Counted from the stretch's first letter, positions 6,977 through 15,011 are shown. The stretch is DNA of 15,057 nucleotides from an uncultured Dyadobacter sp. (GCA_937880795.1 CALGRQ010000118.1:1-15057); one strand, 5' to 3'. The notes: a model not told the origin generated them from the letters alone. Made by a program: numbers and translations.

Positions 6977-8476
6977 ATGTCAAAATATATAGCCGCGATT
7001 GATCAAGGAACCACCAGTACCCGATGCATACTATTCAACCATCAGGGAAAAATTGTTTCCGTAGGACAAAAGGAGCATGAACAGATATATCCACAACCTG
7101 GCTGGGTGGAGCACAATCCGGAGGAAATATGGAAAAATACACTGGAAGTATTGGCCATAGCCCGTATCAACGTCGCTGCAACATCTTCTGATATCGCAGC
7201 CGTTGGTATCACCAACCAACGAGAAACAACGGTTGCTTGGAACAAAAGAACAGGCCGCCCCTACTACAACGCATTGGTTTGGCAAGACACACGTACCACT
7301 GATCTGGTAGCGCGCTACGAAAAAGAAGGAGGACTTAATCAGTTTAGAGATAAAACCGGCTTACCAGTATCTACCTATTTTAGTGGTTTAAAACTCAAAT
7401 GGTTGTTAGAAAATGTAGATGGTCTTCGTGCAGATGCCGAAAAGGGGGAAGCCCTATTTGGTAATATGGATACTTTTCTGATCTGGAATTTAACAGGTGG
7501 AGCGCATGGTGGTATACATGTAACGGATGTAACCAATGCAAGTCGTACACAACTTATGAACCTCCATACCTTACAATGGGATCCGGATATGCTATCGGCC
7601 TATAACATTCCGGCTAAAATGCTGCCTACAATCAGAAGCAGCAGTGAAGTATATGGTACCATCACCAACGAGGTACTTCCTGGAGTACCCGTGTCCGGCG
7701 ACTTGGGCGACCAACATGCAGCCCTGGTTGGTCAAACTTGTTTTGAGCCCGGCATGGCGAAAAATACCTATGGCACAGGTTGCTTTTTGGTGATGAATAC
7801 CGGTAGCGAAATCAAAATGTCGGAGCATGGCCTGCTTACAACAATAGCCTATCAATTTGGCAACGAACCGGTACAATATGCGCTTGAGGGTAGTGTAGCT
7901 GTAACGGGTGCTCTCGTGCAATGGGTGCGCGACAACCTGGGACTAATTAAGAACAGTAGTGATATCGAAAAATTGGCTAAAACCGTAGAGGACAATGGCG
8001 GTGCCTATTTTGTACCAGCCTTTTCAGGTCTATATGCACCCTACTGGCGGAACGATGCACGCGGGGTGATTGCCGGTTTGACCCGCTATGTAAACAAAGG
8101 GCATATTGCCCGAGCGGTATTAGAAGCCACTGCTTATCAAACCCTTGATGTAGTGAATGCCATGGAGCAGGACTCAGGCATACAACTATCTTCACTACGT
8201 GTAGATGGAGGAATGGTATTAAATCAACTCCTTATGCAGTTTCAATCCGATATGCTCAACACACCCGTAGTTTGTCCGGCCGTAGCAGAAACAACCGCCT
8301 TAGGTGCTGCGTATGCCGCAGGACTTGCTGTTGGTTATTGGAAAAATACCGATGAACTGAAACAAAACTGGGCCATAGAAAACACGTGGAAGCCAAACAT
8401 GACAGATTCTAAAAGAGATGAACTGTATAAAGGATGGCAAAAAGCCGTTACCAAGTCTTATGCCTGGATGGATTAG
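6977..8476 (+). CDS. glpK: Glycerol kinase
   Basis: This 499-residue FGGY-family kinase makes sn-glycerol 3-phosphate from glycerol and ATP in the cytoplasm. The N-terminal phosphate-binding loop is DQGTTSTRCILF (9-20); QRET (81-84) contacts glycerol; the catalytic Asp lies in GDLGDQHAAL (Asp245), aligned with Asp245 of E. coli GlpK; GTGCF (267-271) and the C-terminal DGGMVLNQLLMQ segment (410-421) complete the nucleotide site. Length matches the family. Residues 225-240 (VYGTITNEVLPGVPVS) carry no His, so the phosphorylation-site His described in enterococcal GlpK, which sits near this place, appears absent; direct PTS activation is therefore unlikely. No glpF, glpD or regulator gene is adjacent, so the gene stands alone. 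It is divergent from pbpC and ends in an intrinsic terminator at 8499-8540, with a possible second one behind it. Confidence 0.96.
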   Translation: MSKYIAAIDQGTTSTRCILFNHQGKIVSVGQKEHEQIYPQPGWVEHNPEEIWKNTLEVLAIARINVAATSSDIAAVGITNQRETTVAWNKRTGRPYYNALVWQDTRTTDLVARYEKEGGLNQFRDKTGLPVSTYFSGLKLKWLLENVDGLRADAEKGEALFGNMDTFLIWNLTGGAHGGIHVTDVTNASRTQLMNLHTLQWDPDMLSAYNIPAKMLPTIRSSSEVYGTITNEVLPGVPVSGDLGDQHAALVGQTCFEPGMAKNTYGTGCFLVMNTGSEIKMSEHGLLTTIAYQFGNEPVQYALEGSVAVTGALVQWVRDNLGLIKNSSDIEKLAKTVEDNGGAYFVPAFSGLYAPYWRNDARGVIAGLTRYVNKGHIARAVLEATAYQTLDVVNAMEQDSGIQLSSLRVDGGMVLNQLLMQFQSDMLNTPVVCPAVAETTALGAAYAAGLAVGYWKNTDELKQNWAIENTWKPNMTDSKRDELYKGWQKAVTKSYAWMD

Positions 8477-8498
8477 GTCCTAAAAGGAAAGTAAAGAC

Positions 8499-8540
8499 AA
8501 GCATTAATCCATGGTTGCGCCCCTGGGTTAATGCTTTTTC
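8499..8540 (+). terminator. Rho-independent terminator of glpK
   Basis: AAGCATTAATCCA (8499-8511) pairs with TGGGTTAATGCTT (8524-8536), including one G-T wobble, with a 12-nt loop, followed by a T-rich run from 8535 (TTTTTCTT). It begins 23 nt after the glpK stop. Confidence 0.85.
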
Positions 8541-8548
8541 TTCATAAT

Positions 8549-8568
8549 GGATGTTCTGCATCCTTTTT
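8549..8568 (+). terminator. Possible second, smaller terminator
   Basis: GGATG (8549-8553) and CATCC (8559-8563) form a 5-bp stem with a 5-nt loop, directly followed by five Ts. It lies 12 nt behind the stem of the main glpK terminator and could act as a backup. The short stem keeps confidence moderate. Confidence 0.45.
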
Positions 8569-8622
8569 CGAATTTAGAATGAATATAAAAAAGAATTCAG
8601 AAAATTGAAACTGACTCCATAT

Positions 8623-8654
8623 TTTGGGCTGTAACCATGTAAAGCGTAACTTCG
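8623..8654 (+). promoter_or_regulatory. Candidate promoter of the exonuclease gene
   Basis: TTTG (8623-8626) is followed after 20 nt by TAACTTCG (8647-8654), one mismatch from the Bacteroidota TAnnTTTG. Transcription would start near 8661, about 20 nt before the ATG at 8683. The rest of the 206-nt gap holds the terminator pair and AT-rich sequence without other structure that I can see. Confidence 0.5.
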
Positions 8655-8682
8655 CCACATTAAATTTAACCCAAAGTGCCAT

Positions 8683-9492
8683 ATGCATACCCTTCATCTG
8701 AAAAAGCCTCTAGCTTTTTTTGATCTTGAAACCACAGGAGTAAATATTTCCCGTGACCGTATCGTGGAATTATCTGTGGTAAAGGCATTGCCTAATGGTG
8801 AAACAGAAGTGCGCACCCGTCGGGTTAATCCCGAAATGCCCATTCCCTTAGAAAGCAGCCTTATTCATGGCATTTATGATGAGGATGTGAAAGACTGTCC
8901 CCCGTTTAAAAGTATTGCCAAAAATCTTGCTGTTTTTCTAGAAGGCTGCGACCTAGCAGGTTTCAATAGTAACCGATTTGATATACCCATGCTGGTGGAA
9001 GAATTCCTTCGGGTTGGTGTTGAATTTGATGTAAAAAATAGAAAATGTGTTGATGCTCAGCGTATTTTCCATATGATGGAACCACGAAACCTGGCTGCCG
9101 CATACAAATTTTACTGTGACAAAACACTGGTTGGAGCCCACGGAGCGGAAGCAGATACACTTGCTACTTTCGAGGTTTTACAGGGACAAATCGCAAAATA
9201 CGAAGGTGTAAAAATACCGGATGCCCAAGGCAATGAGTACGAACCTATTAAGAATGATGTGAATGCCTTGCACGAGTTAACGGCGTCAAAACTGATTGAC
9301 TTCGCTGGTAGAATGGTTTACAATGAAAAAGGTGAAGAAGTCTTCAATTTCGGAAAGCACAATGGTAAAAAAGTGACTGACATTCTTAAAAATGAACCGT
9401 CTTTCTACGATTGGATGATGAAGGCTGAATTTCCGCTTGATACCAAACGTAGACTAACCGAAATTAAGTTGAGGGCGCTCACGCAACGATAA
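8683..9492 (+). CDS. DnaQ-like DEDDh 3'-5' exonuclease with ExoX-type C-terminal domain
   Basis: This 269-residue protein starts with a DnaQ/RNase T-fold exonuclease domain (about 8-172). The metal and catalytic residues of the DEDDh class are visible: Asp14 and Glu16 in FFDLETTG, Asp100 in NSNRFDIPML, and His153 plus Asp158 in HGAEADTL. It should therefore remove nucleotides from 3' ends using two metal ions. The C-terminal part (about 205-269) contains FNFGKHNGKKVTDIL and a PSFYDWMM segment, resembling the small domain found after exonucleases of the ExoX type. It is often annotated as a Pol III epsilon-like protein, but it has no clamp-binding motif that I recognise, and it is not next to dnaE, so a repair, processing or RNA role is equally possible. 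It has its own promoter and stands alone between glpK and nuoK, with a hairpin terminator 67 nt after its stop. Confidence 0.87.
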   Translation: MHTLHLKKPLAFFDLETTGVNISRDRIVELSVVKALPNGETEVRTRRVNPEMPIPLESSLIHGIYDEDVKDCPPFKSIAKNLAVFLEGCDLAGFNSNRFDIPMLVEEFLRVGVEFDVKNRKCVDAQRIFHMMEPRNLAAAYKFYCDKTLVGAHGAEADTLATFEVLQGQIAKYEGVKIPDAQGNEYEPIKNDVNALHELTASKLIDFAGRMVYNEKGEEVFNFGKHNGKKVTDILKNEPSFYDWMMKAEFPLDTKRRLTEIKLRALTQR

Positions 9493-9509
9493 CAGAACAA
9501 TAAATTCCA

Positions 9510-9540
9510 TTGGCAGGAAGACTATTTATACCTATTTTTG
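9510..9540 (+). promoter_or_regulatory. Candidate promoter upstream of nuoK
   Basis: TTG (9510-9512, in TTGGCA) is followed after exactly 20 nt by TATTTTTG (9533-9540), an exact TAnnTTTG match and the same octamer as before cysS. It is the best promoter match in the window. Transcription would start near 9547, about 98 nt before the nuoK ATG and only about 12 nt before a terminator-like hairpin. Confidence 0.62.
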
Positions 9541-9558
9541 CCAAGATCTAAACATTCC

Positions 9559-9597
9559 ATCTGACAAAAGGTTAAAGCTGTACTTGTCAGATTTTTT
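9559..9597 (+). terminator. Terminator-like hairpin in the nuoK leader
   Basis: ATCTGACAA (9559-9567) pairs perfectly with TTGTCAGAT (9584-9592), loop 16 nt, and six Ts run through 9592-9597. It can serve as the terminator of the exonuclease gene 67 nt upstream. It also lies downstream of the candidate nuoK promoter, so it may attenuate nuoK transcription or end a short RNA of about 50 nt. The stem is AT-rich, so termination may be partial. Confidence 0.6.
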
Positions 9598-9644
9598 AAA
9601 TTAAACCGTAAAGTTAATCCGAATACCCATTAAGGTTATCTGCT

Positions 9645-9998
9645 ATGATCCCAAATCCCATGTTGCCGGAGGTTAATATACCAGAGGTTATTCAGAACAT
9701 TCCATTGCTCCATTACCTGGTTCTGAGTACATTGCTATTCGTGATCGGTATTATTGGAGTGCTCACGCGCAGAAACGCAATTGTGATTTTCATGTCGGTT
9801 GAGCTCATGCTGAATGCAGCTAACCTATTACTTATTGCATTTTCGTCGTATCGCTCCGATCCATCAGGTCAGGTTTTTGTATTTTTCATTATGGCAGTAG
9901 CAGCAGCAGAGGTTGCCGTAGGTTTGGCCATAATCGTAATGATATACAGAAATACCCGAAATACGGATGTTGGGTTTCTTAATAAACTTAAATGGTGA
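9645..9998 (+). CDS. nuoK: NADH-quinone oxidoreductase subunit K
   Basis: This 117-residue membrane protein is the complex I subunit homologous to MrpC/ND4L, part of the membrane arm that couples NADH oxidation to proton pumping. Three hydrophobic helices lie at about 22-40, 45-67 and 77-101. The two membrane glutamates needed for proton transfer in the family are in place: Glu53 in SVELMLNAAN and Glu89 in AAAEVAVGLAI. TRRNA after helix 1 is typical. The first 18 residues (MIPNPMLPEVNIPEVIQN) precede the usual NuoK start and are unusual; a second ATG is at residue 6. It leads the nuoKLMN cluster, but nuoJ, its usual upstream partner, is replaced by an exonuclease gene and a promoter. The helices next to NuoJ in the complex imply that NuoJ is encoded elsewhere. 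Confidence 0.95.
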   Translation: MIPNPMLPEVNIPEVIQNIPLLHYLVLSTLLFVIGIIGVLTRRNAIVIFMSVELMLNAANLLLIAFSSYRSDPSGQVFVFFIMAVAAAEVAVGLAIIVMIYRNTRNTDVGFLNKLKW

Positions 9999-10060
9999 TT
10001 TTGGTCCCTAAGGCATCTCAATCATCACTGTCACGCATAACATTAGTTTAAAATAAAGAC

Positions 10061-11977
10061 ATGTCTCCATCATTACTAATCCTTATTCCATTATTACCTC
10101 TCATCGGGTTTCTGGTGAACGGAATCGGATTTCCCCATATCCCCAAAAGTTTGGTAGGGATTATCGGTACTCTGGCCGTTGTAGGTAGTTTCATCATCTC
10201 GCTACTCACTTTCAATGCATTTATAGCGAGTGGGAGTCAGCCTCTCATCGTACCCCTATTCGACTGGATTACGGTGGGCTCATTGAATATTCCATTTTCC
10301 TTCCAGGTCGATCAACTTTCGCTGTTGATGCTTTTGATTATTACGGGAGTGGGCTCGCTGATACATATTTACTCCATCGGTTATATGCATCATGACTCAG
10401 GATTTGGTAAGTTTTTTGCTTACCTGAACCTGTTTCTTTTCTTCATGCTACTGCTCGTTTTGGGATCCAACTACGTGGTAATGTTTATAGGCTGGGAAGG
10501 TGTAGGTCTTTGCTCTTACTTACTCATCGGATTCTGGAATAAAAATACCAATTATAATAATGCCGCCCGTAAAGCATTCATTATGAACCGAGTGGGTGAC
10601 CTTGGATTCCTATTGGGGATTTTTACCATCATTACCACATTTGGTTCTGTAGAATATCTTGAGGTTTTCAGTAAAGCTTCTGCTTTCCAAATAGGAGATC
10701 CAGTGATGATCGCCATTACTGCGTTCTTGTTCATTGGAGCAATGGGTAAATCTGCACAAATTCCCCTATATACCTGGCTTCCAGATGCGATGGCAGGTCC
10801 AACACCTGTTTCTGCGCTGATACACGCTGCTACCATGGTTACAGCAGGAATTTATATGGTGATTCGCTCCAACGTCCTCTATTCTTTGGCGCCTTCTACG
10901 CTGGAAATTGTTGGAATTATCGGAGGAGCTACTGCGCTGTTTGCGGCATCCATTGGTCTATTGCAAAATGACATCAAGAAAGTGTTGGCTTACTCTACTG
11001 TAAGTCAGCTTGGTTACATGTTTATGGGATTAGGTGCAATGGCTTATTCTGCTTCCATGTTCCACGTTATTACCCATGCATTTTTTAAGGCACTTCTTTT
11101 CTTAGGTGCGGGTAGTGTTATCCATGCCATGTCCGACGAACAGGATATTCGCTATATGGGTGGACTAAGAAAAAAGCTTCCTGTAACATTTTTGACATTC
11201 TTTATTGCTACCTGGGCTATTTCGGGCTTGCCACCGTTCTCCGGTTTCTTCTCGAAAGACGAAATTTTAGCAAACGTATTTGAGCATAATAAAATGCTTT
11301 GGGTTATTGGTCTTTTAGGATCTGTGATGACCTCCTTCTATATGTTCCGTCTACTATTCCTTACATTCTTTGGTACATTCCGGGGTACGCATGAACAAGA
11401 GCATCATTTACATGAGTCTCCCTCAACCATGACCATCCCATTGATCGTTCTTGCTGTATTATCAGCGGTGGGTGGTGCCATTGGTGTTCCGGAAGCTTTG
11501 CATGGTTCACACCATTTGGCGGAGTTTATGAGTCCACTATATGATACGGCACGTCAGATCAATCCGGCGGCATTCTTGCCAACAACATTGTCTCATTCTG
11601 AAGAATATATGCTGATGGGCATTTCCGTGGCTGCCGCTGCTATTGCCGCAATTGCTGCCTACGTGATGTACATTCAAAAAGGATCTGTTCCAGCTCCTGA
11701 CTCAGAAGAAAAATCGGACTTGCAAAATCTCATTTATAACAAGTATTATGTAGACGAGCTATATGATTCTGTTTTTGTAAAACCAATCAATACGCTTTCC
11801 AATGCCTTTTACAGTTTTGGTGAATTTTTCGTAGATCTATTTGTAAATGGCACCGCGCGCTTTGTTCGCTTTGTGGCATCGTTACTACGGAAAACCCAGA
11901 CAGGATCCACCGGAGATTATGTATTTGCGATGGTAGTGGGCATGGTAGTGCTCTTATTCTGGAAGCTGTTACTTTGA
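10061..11977 (+). CDS. nuoL: NADH-quinone oxidoreductase subunit L
   Basis: This 638-residue protein is the distal antiporter-like, proton-pumping subunit of complex I. Many membrane helices are visible through to the C-terminus. The channel glutamate is Glu146 in IGWEGVGLCSYLLIG, the central lysine is Lys230 in GAMGKSAQIPLYTWLPDAM, and conserved PTPVSALIHAATMVTAG (247-263) with His255 follows. The last 80 residues contain YYVDELYD, an amphipathic stretch and a final hydrophobic helix, matching the lateral helix and anchor of NuoL. This end distinguishes it from NuoM and NuoN. Length fits the family. It follows nuoK by 62 nt and precedes nuoM by 45 nt, without a terminator in either gap, so all are probably on one transcript. 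A role as an MrpA antiporter is unlikely, given the K-L-M-N order and NuoN signature downstream. Confidence 0.97.
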   Translation: MSPSLLILIPLLPLIGFLVNGIGFPHIPKSLVGIIGTLAVVGSFIISLLTFNAFIASGSQPLIVPLFDWITVGSLNIPFSFQVDQLSLLMLLIITGVGSLIHIYSIGYMHHDSGFGKFFAYLNLFLFFMLLLVLGSNYVVMFIGWEGVGLCSYLLIGFWNKNTNYNNAARKAFIMNRVGDLGFLLGIFTIITTFGSVEYLEVFSKASAFQIGDPVMIAITAFLFIGAMGKSAQIPLYTWLPDAMAGPTPVSALIHAATMVTAGIYMVIRSNVLYSLAPSTLEIVGIIGGATALFAASIGLLQNDIKKVLAYSTVSQLGYMFMGLGAMAYSASMFHVITHAFFKALLFLGAGSVIHAMSDEQDIRYMGGLRKKLPVTFLTFFIATWAISGLPPFSGFFSKDEILANVFEHNKMLWVIGLLGSVMTSFYMFRLLFLTFFGTFRGTHEQEHHLHESPSTMTIPLIVLAVLSAVGGAIGVPEALHGSHHLAEFMSPLYDTARQINPAAFLPTTLSHSEEYMLMGISVAAAAIAAIAAYVMYIQKGSVPAPDSEEKSDLQNLIYNKYYVDELYDSVFVKPINTLSNAFYSFGEFFVDLFVNGTARFVRFVASLLRKTQTGSTGDYVFAMVVGMVVLLFWKLLL

Positions 11978-12022
11978 TATTTATACCGTTCACCATTTGT
12001 TGCTGACCGTTGACTTGAAAAT

Positions 12023-13471
12023 ATGCTTACTCTTCTTTTAATACTAGTACCCATTGCAGCCGCTGTTCTTACACTGGCTACCGGAGCACGCCTTGCCAAG
12101 CAAGTTGCGTTACTCGGAGGCCTTGCAGAGCTTGGGCTTGCAGCTTATGTATGGTCACAATTTGACCCATCTGCCGGATCTCAATTCGCTTTTAAATTTC
12201 ATTGGCTTCAATCCGCTGGAATTTCCTTTGCGGGAGGTGTAGACGGTATCAGCATGGTTCTCGTGCTACTGACCGCATTTCTTACTCCATTTATTATTCT
12301 TTCGGCGTTTGGCCACGATTACAAGAATAGTGCTACATTTTATGCATTGATCCTCTTCATGGAAGCAGCATTGATCGGTGTTTTCACAGCAACCGATGCA
12401 TTCCTGTTCTACTTATTCTTTGAAGCAGCACTTATTCCAGTGTATTTCCTGGCGGCTGTTTGGGGTGGAGAAAACAGAGCGAAGGTTACACTTAAGTTCT
12501 TTATATATACCATGTTTGGTAGCTTGTTTATGCTGGTTGGCTTAGTTTATCTATACTACCAGACTCCTGGCACCCACACTTCCGAACTTACTGCATTTTA
12601 TAACTTGCAGTTAAGCGCACAGGCACAAGGATTTCTTTTCTGGGCGTTCTTCATTGCTTTTGCCATTAAAATGCCTTTGTTCCCATTCCATACATGGCAG
12701 CCAGATACTTATACCGAGGCTCCTACGCAGGCAACTATGTTGCTTTCTGGTATTATGTTAAAAATGGGTGTATATGGTTTGATTCGCATGCTACTTCCTA
12801 TCACTCCAATGGGTGTTGAAACCTGGGGAATGCTCGCAGTTATATTGTCGGTTATCGGAATCATATACGGTTCGATCATTGCGATACAGCAGCGCGATAT
12901 GAAACGCCTAATCGCGTATTCATCTTTCGCTCACGTTGGCTTAATGTCTGCTGGTGTTTTCTCTGTTTCTGAAAATGGTTTACAGGGTGCGATGGTTCAA
13001 ATGCTTGCGCACGGTGTAAACGTTGTAGGGATGTTCTACATCGTAGATTTGATACAATCACGTACCAAAACACGTTATTTGGATCAACTTGGAGGTATAT
13101 CTCAATCTTCTCCTCAATTCAGTATCTATTTTATGATTCTGCTTTTAGGAAGTGTTGCATTACCTCTTACCAATGGATTCCCAGGGGAGTTTTTATTGCT
13201 TTCAAGCGTATTTAACTACAACGCCTGGCTAGGAGCCATTGCAGGATTGACCATCATTCTTGGTTCAGTGTATATGCTTCGCCTCTATCAAAAGTCGATG
13301 TTCGGACCAAAATCGAATTGGGCAGAGGGCTTTAAAGATCTAACGATGAACGAACGCTTGGTGCTTTTACCGCTTGCGATAATGGTTTTCTGGATTGGTA
13401 TATACCCCAACACTTTCCTGAAAATATCAGAACCTGCGGTGAACCAAATTTTGCAGATCATTAATAACTAA
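12023..13471 (+). CDS. nuoM: NADH-quinone oxidoreductase subunit M
   Basis: This 482-residue protein is the middle antiporter-like subunit of complex I, with about 14 hydrophobic helices. Key residues are Glu134 in YLFFEAALIPVYFL (the channel glutamate), Lys216 in FAIKMPLFPFHTW and Lys247 in SGIMLKMGVYGLIR, corresponding to the three essential charged residues known in E. coli NuoM. FPFHTWQPDTYTEAPTQAT (220-238) takes the place of the common TWLPDAH form, a variant I associate with Bacteroidota, from general knowledge. The start ATG at 12023 gives a direct first helix, with no better alternative. It is preceded by nuoL and followed by nuoN after 90 nt. The stop codon is part of a perfect small palindrome (13469-13485). 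Confidence 0.97.
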   Translation: MLTLLLILVPIAAAVLTLATGARLAKQVALLGGLAELGLAAYVWSQFDPSAGSQFAFKFHWLQSAGISFAGGVDGISMVLVLLTAFLTPFIILSAFGHDYKNSATFYALILFMEAALIGVFTATDAFLFYLFFEAALIPVYFLAAVWGGENRAKVTLKFFIYTMFGSLFMLVGLVYLYYQTPGTHTSELTAFYNLQLSAQAQGFLFWAFFIAFAIKMPLFPFHTWQPDTYTEAPTQATMLLSGIMLKMGVYGLIRMLLPITPMGVETWGMLAVILSVIGIIYGSIIAIQQRDMKRLIAYSSFAHVGLMSAGVFSVSENGLQGAMVQMLAHGVNVVGMFYIVDLIQSRTKTRYLDQLGGISQSSPQFSIYFMILLLGSVALPLTNGFPGEFLLLSSVFNYNAWLGAIAGLTIILGSVYMLRLYQKSMFGPKSNWAEGFKDLTMNERLVLLPLAIMVFWIGIYPNTFLKISEPAVNQILQIINN

Positions 13472-13485
13472 TCCTTTAAGGATTA
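13469..13485 (+). repeat. Palindromic hairpin at the nuoM stop codon
   Basis: TAATCCTT and AAGGATTA are perfect inverted arms around one T, spanning the nuoM TAA. In RNA it can fold into a 6-7 bp stem with a tiny loop. No T-run follows, so it is not a terminator; it may stabilise or mark an mRNA processing end. Confidence 0.4.
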
Positions 13486-13505
13486 AACATAATAAATACA
13501 GCTCA

Positions 13506-13529
13506 GGCTTCTTACGAGGGCCAGAAGCT
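13506..13529 (+). repeat. Second small hairpin in the nuoM-nuoN gap
   Basis: GCTTCT (13507-13512) pairs with AGAAGC (13523-13528) across a 10-nt loop, extendable by one G-T pair at 13506/13529. It sits halfway between nuoM and nuoN. No promoter match is visible nearby. Function unknown. Confidence 0.35.
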
Positions 13530-13561
13530 AAAAATCAGTGACAAACGATAATAAGTAATAT

Positions 13562-14959
13562 ATGTATCCCATTGTATTGTTGTCAGTTTTTGGAATCGCG
13601 TCGCTCTATTTAGGGTTCTCGAAATCTAAAAATATCCTTTTGCCATCTGTTCTCTTTTTTCTGGCAGTTGCGCTGGCAGGCAATTTTATAGACTGGAATC
13701 AGGGCCAAGTTTTATATTTCTATGATATGCTCCGTGTCAACAACCTGACCATGGCATTCAATGGAATTGTGTTGATTTCTGCCTTTATGATTGTTGCCAT
13801 TTCTGGTGGATTCCAGGATAATGCGGATTCTGAACCCGCCGAATACTACGGGCTCATGCTCTTTTCACTGGTGGGGGCCATCATGATGATCGGCTTTGAG
13901 CATCTGATTATGCTATTTATCGGTGTGGAAATACTTTCTGTGGCCATGTATGTGCTTACCGGTAGTAATAAGAGAAACTTGAGATCTAATGAAGCTGCTC
14001 TAAAATACTTTTTGATGGGAGCATTTGCAACCGGGTTCATGCTATTTGGTATGGCGTTACTTTATGGTGCAACAGGCTCATTTAGTTTGGTTCAAATACA
14101 ATCATTTGTACTCACAGCACACGCCGCTACCCCGTCTTACATGATGTACGCTGGATTGCTACTTCTATTGATCGGATTGCTTTTCAAAGTTTCTGCGGCT
14201 CCTTTTCACTTCTGGACTCCAGATGTATATGAAGGTGCACCAACCATTTTTACAACATTCATGTCAACGATTGTAAAAACCGCAGGTTTTGCCGCAATCT
14301 ATCGTCTTCTTGAACATTCATTTACCGGTGTATATCATTTCTGGTGGATCGTTATTGCTGCTATTACCATACTGACACTTCTGGTGGGTAACATTGGCGC
14401 AACCAGCCAAAACAGCTTTAAAAGAATGCTGGCCTATTCTGGTATTTCGCATGCAGGTTATTTACTCATTGCGGTTACTGCCCTTTCTAAGCCTACCGAA
14501 AATGCCATTGTATTCTATTCCTTAGCTTATTCTCTTGCCACCATCTGTGCATTTGCCGTATTGATGCTTGTATCTAAGGAAAATACCTTGGAAGGTCAGC
14601 CCGATGAACGTTTTGAGGCTTTCAATGGTCTAGCGAAAAACAATCCTTTGCTGGCATTTGTACTTACGGTTTCTATGCTTTCTCTTGCAGGTATACCGTT
14701 AACAGCTGGTTTCTGGGGTAAGTTTATGGTGTTTACCAGTGCAGCCGACAGGGGTATCATCTGGATTACCGTAGTGGCTATTCTGATGTCAACGGTGGGT
14801 CTTTACTATTACTTCCGTGTAATTATTGCTTCTTACCTTAAGGAAGGAAACCTTATCAAAATACGAGTTGCTCCATTTTATCTCGTTGTGTTATTGCTGG
14901 CTACGTTCCTGACATTACTGTTCGGCTTAGCCCCAGGTCTTCTGGAAGGAATTATATAA
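13562..14959 (+). CDS. nuoN: NADH-quinone oxidoreductase subunit N
   Basis: This 465-residue antiporter-like subunit of complex I lies in the membrane arm next to NuoM and the NuoA/J/K group. Essential charges are present: Glu123 in FIGVEILSVAMYVL, Lys209 in GLLFKVSAAPFHFWTPDVYEG, and Lys239 in IVKTAGFAA, matching the pattern known in E. coli NuoN (Glu133, Lys217, Lys247). FHFWTPDVYEGAPT is the family signature that distinguishes NuoN from Mrp antiporter subunits. Helices run to the C-terminus. The ATG at 13562 is the only reasonable start; its N-terminus is slightly shorter than that of E. coli. It is the last gene of the cluster and is followed 20 nt later by a strong terminator. Confidence 0.96.
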   Translation: MYPIVLLSVFGIASLYLGFSKSKNILLPSVLFFLAVALAGNFIDWNQGQVLYFYDMLRVNNLTMAFNGIVLISAFMIVAISGGFQDNADSEPAEYYGLMLFSLVGAIMMIGFEHLIMLFIGVEILSVAMYVLTGSNKRNLRSNEAALKYFLMGAFATGFMLFGMALLYGATGSFSLVQIQSFVLTAHAATPSYMMYAGLLLLLIGLLFKVSAAPFHFWTPDVYEGAPTIFTTFMSTIVKTAGFAAIYRLLEHSFTGVYHFWWIVIAAITILTLLVGNIGATSQNSFKRMLAYSGISHAGYLLIAVTALSKPTENAIVFYSLAYSLATICAFAVLMLVSKENTLEGQPDERFEAFNGLAKNNPLLAFVLTVSMLSLAGIPLTAGFWGKFMVFTSAADRGIIWITVVAILMSTVGLYYYFRVIIASYLKEGNLIKIRVAPFYLVVLLLATFLTLLFGLAPGLLEGII

Positions 14960-14978
14960 CACTTCATAATACTGATTG

Positions 14979-15011
14979 AAAGGGGGTTGCATTACGGTGC
15001 AACCCTTTTTT
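14979..15011 (+). terminator. Strong rho-independent terminator of nuoKLMN
   Basis: GGGTTGCA (14984-14991) pairs with TGCAACCC (14998-15005), extended by two G-T and three A-T pairs to 14979/15010, with a 6-nt loop (TTACGG). Six Ts follow at 15006-15011. It lies 20 nt past the nuoN stop, and shows that no further nuo gene belongs to this transcript. The remaining 46 nt to the window end show nothing recognisable. Confidence 0.93.

Noticed and set aside
6798..6992. 64-codon plus-strand ORF overlapping the starts of pbpC and glpK
   Set aside because: It runs antisense through the pbpC start and through the glpK promoter, has no domain, and ends inside glpK.
9645..14959. Mrp-type Na+/H+ antiporter operon
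   Set aside because: The order K-L-M-N, NuoL-type C-terminus and the NuoN FHFWTPDVYEGAP signature point to complex I; no MrpB/E/F/G genes are present.
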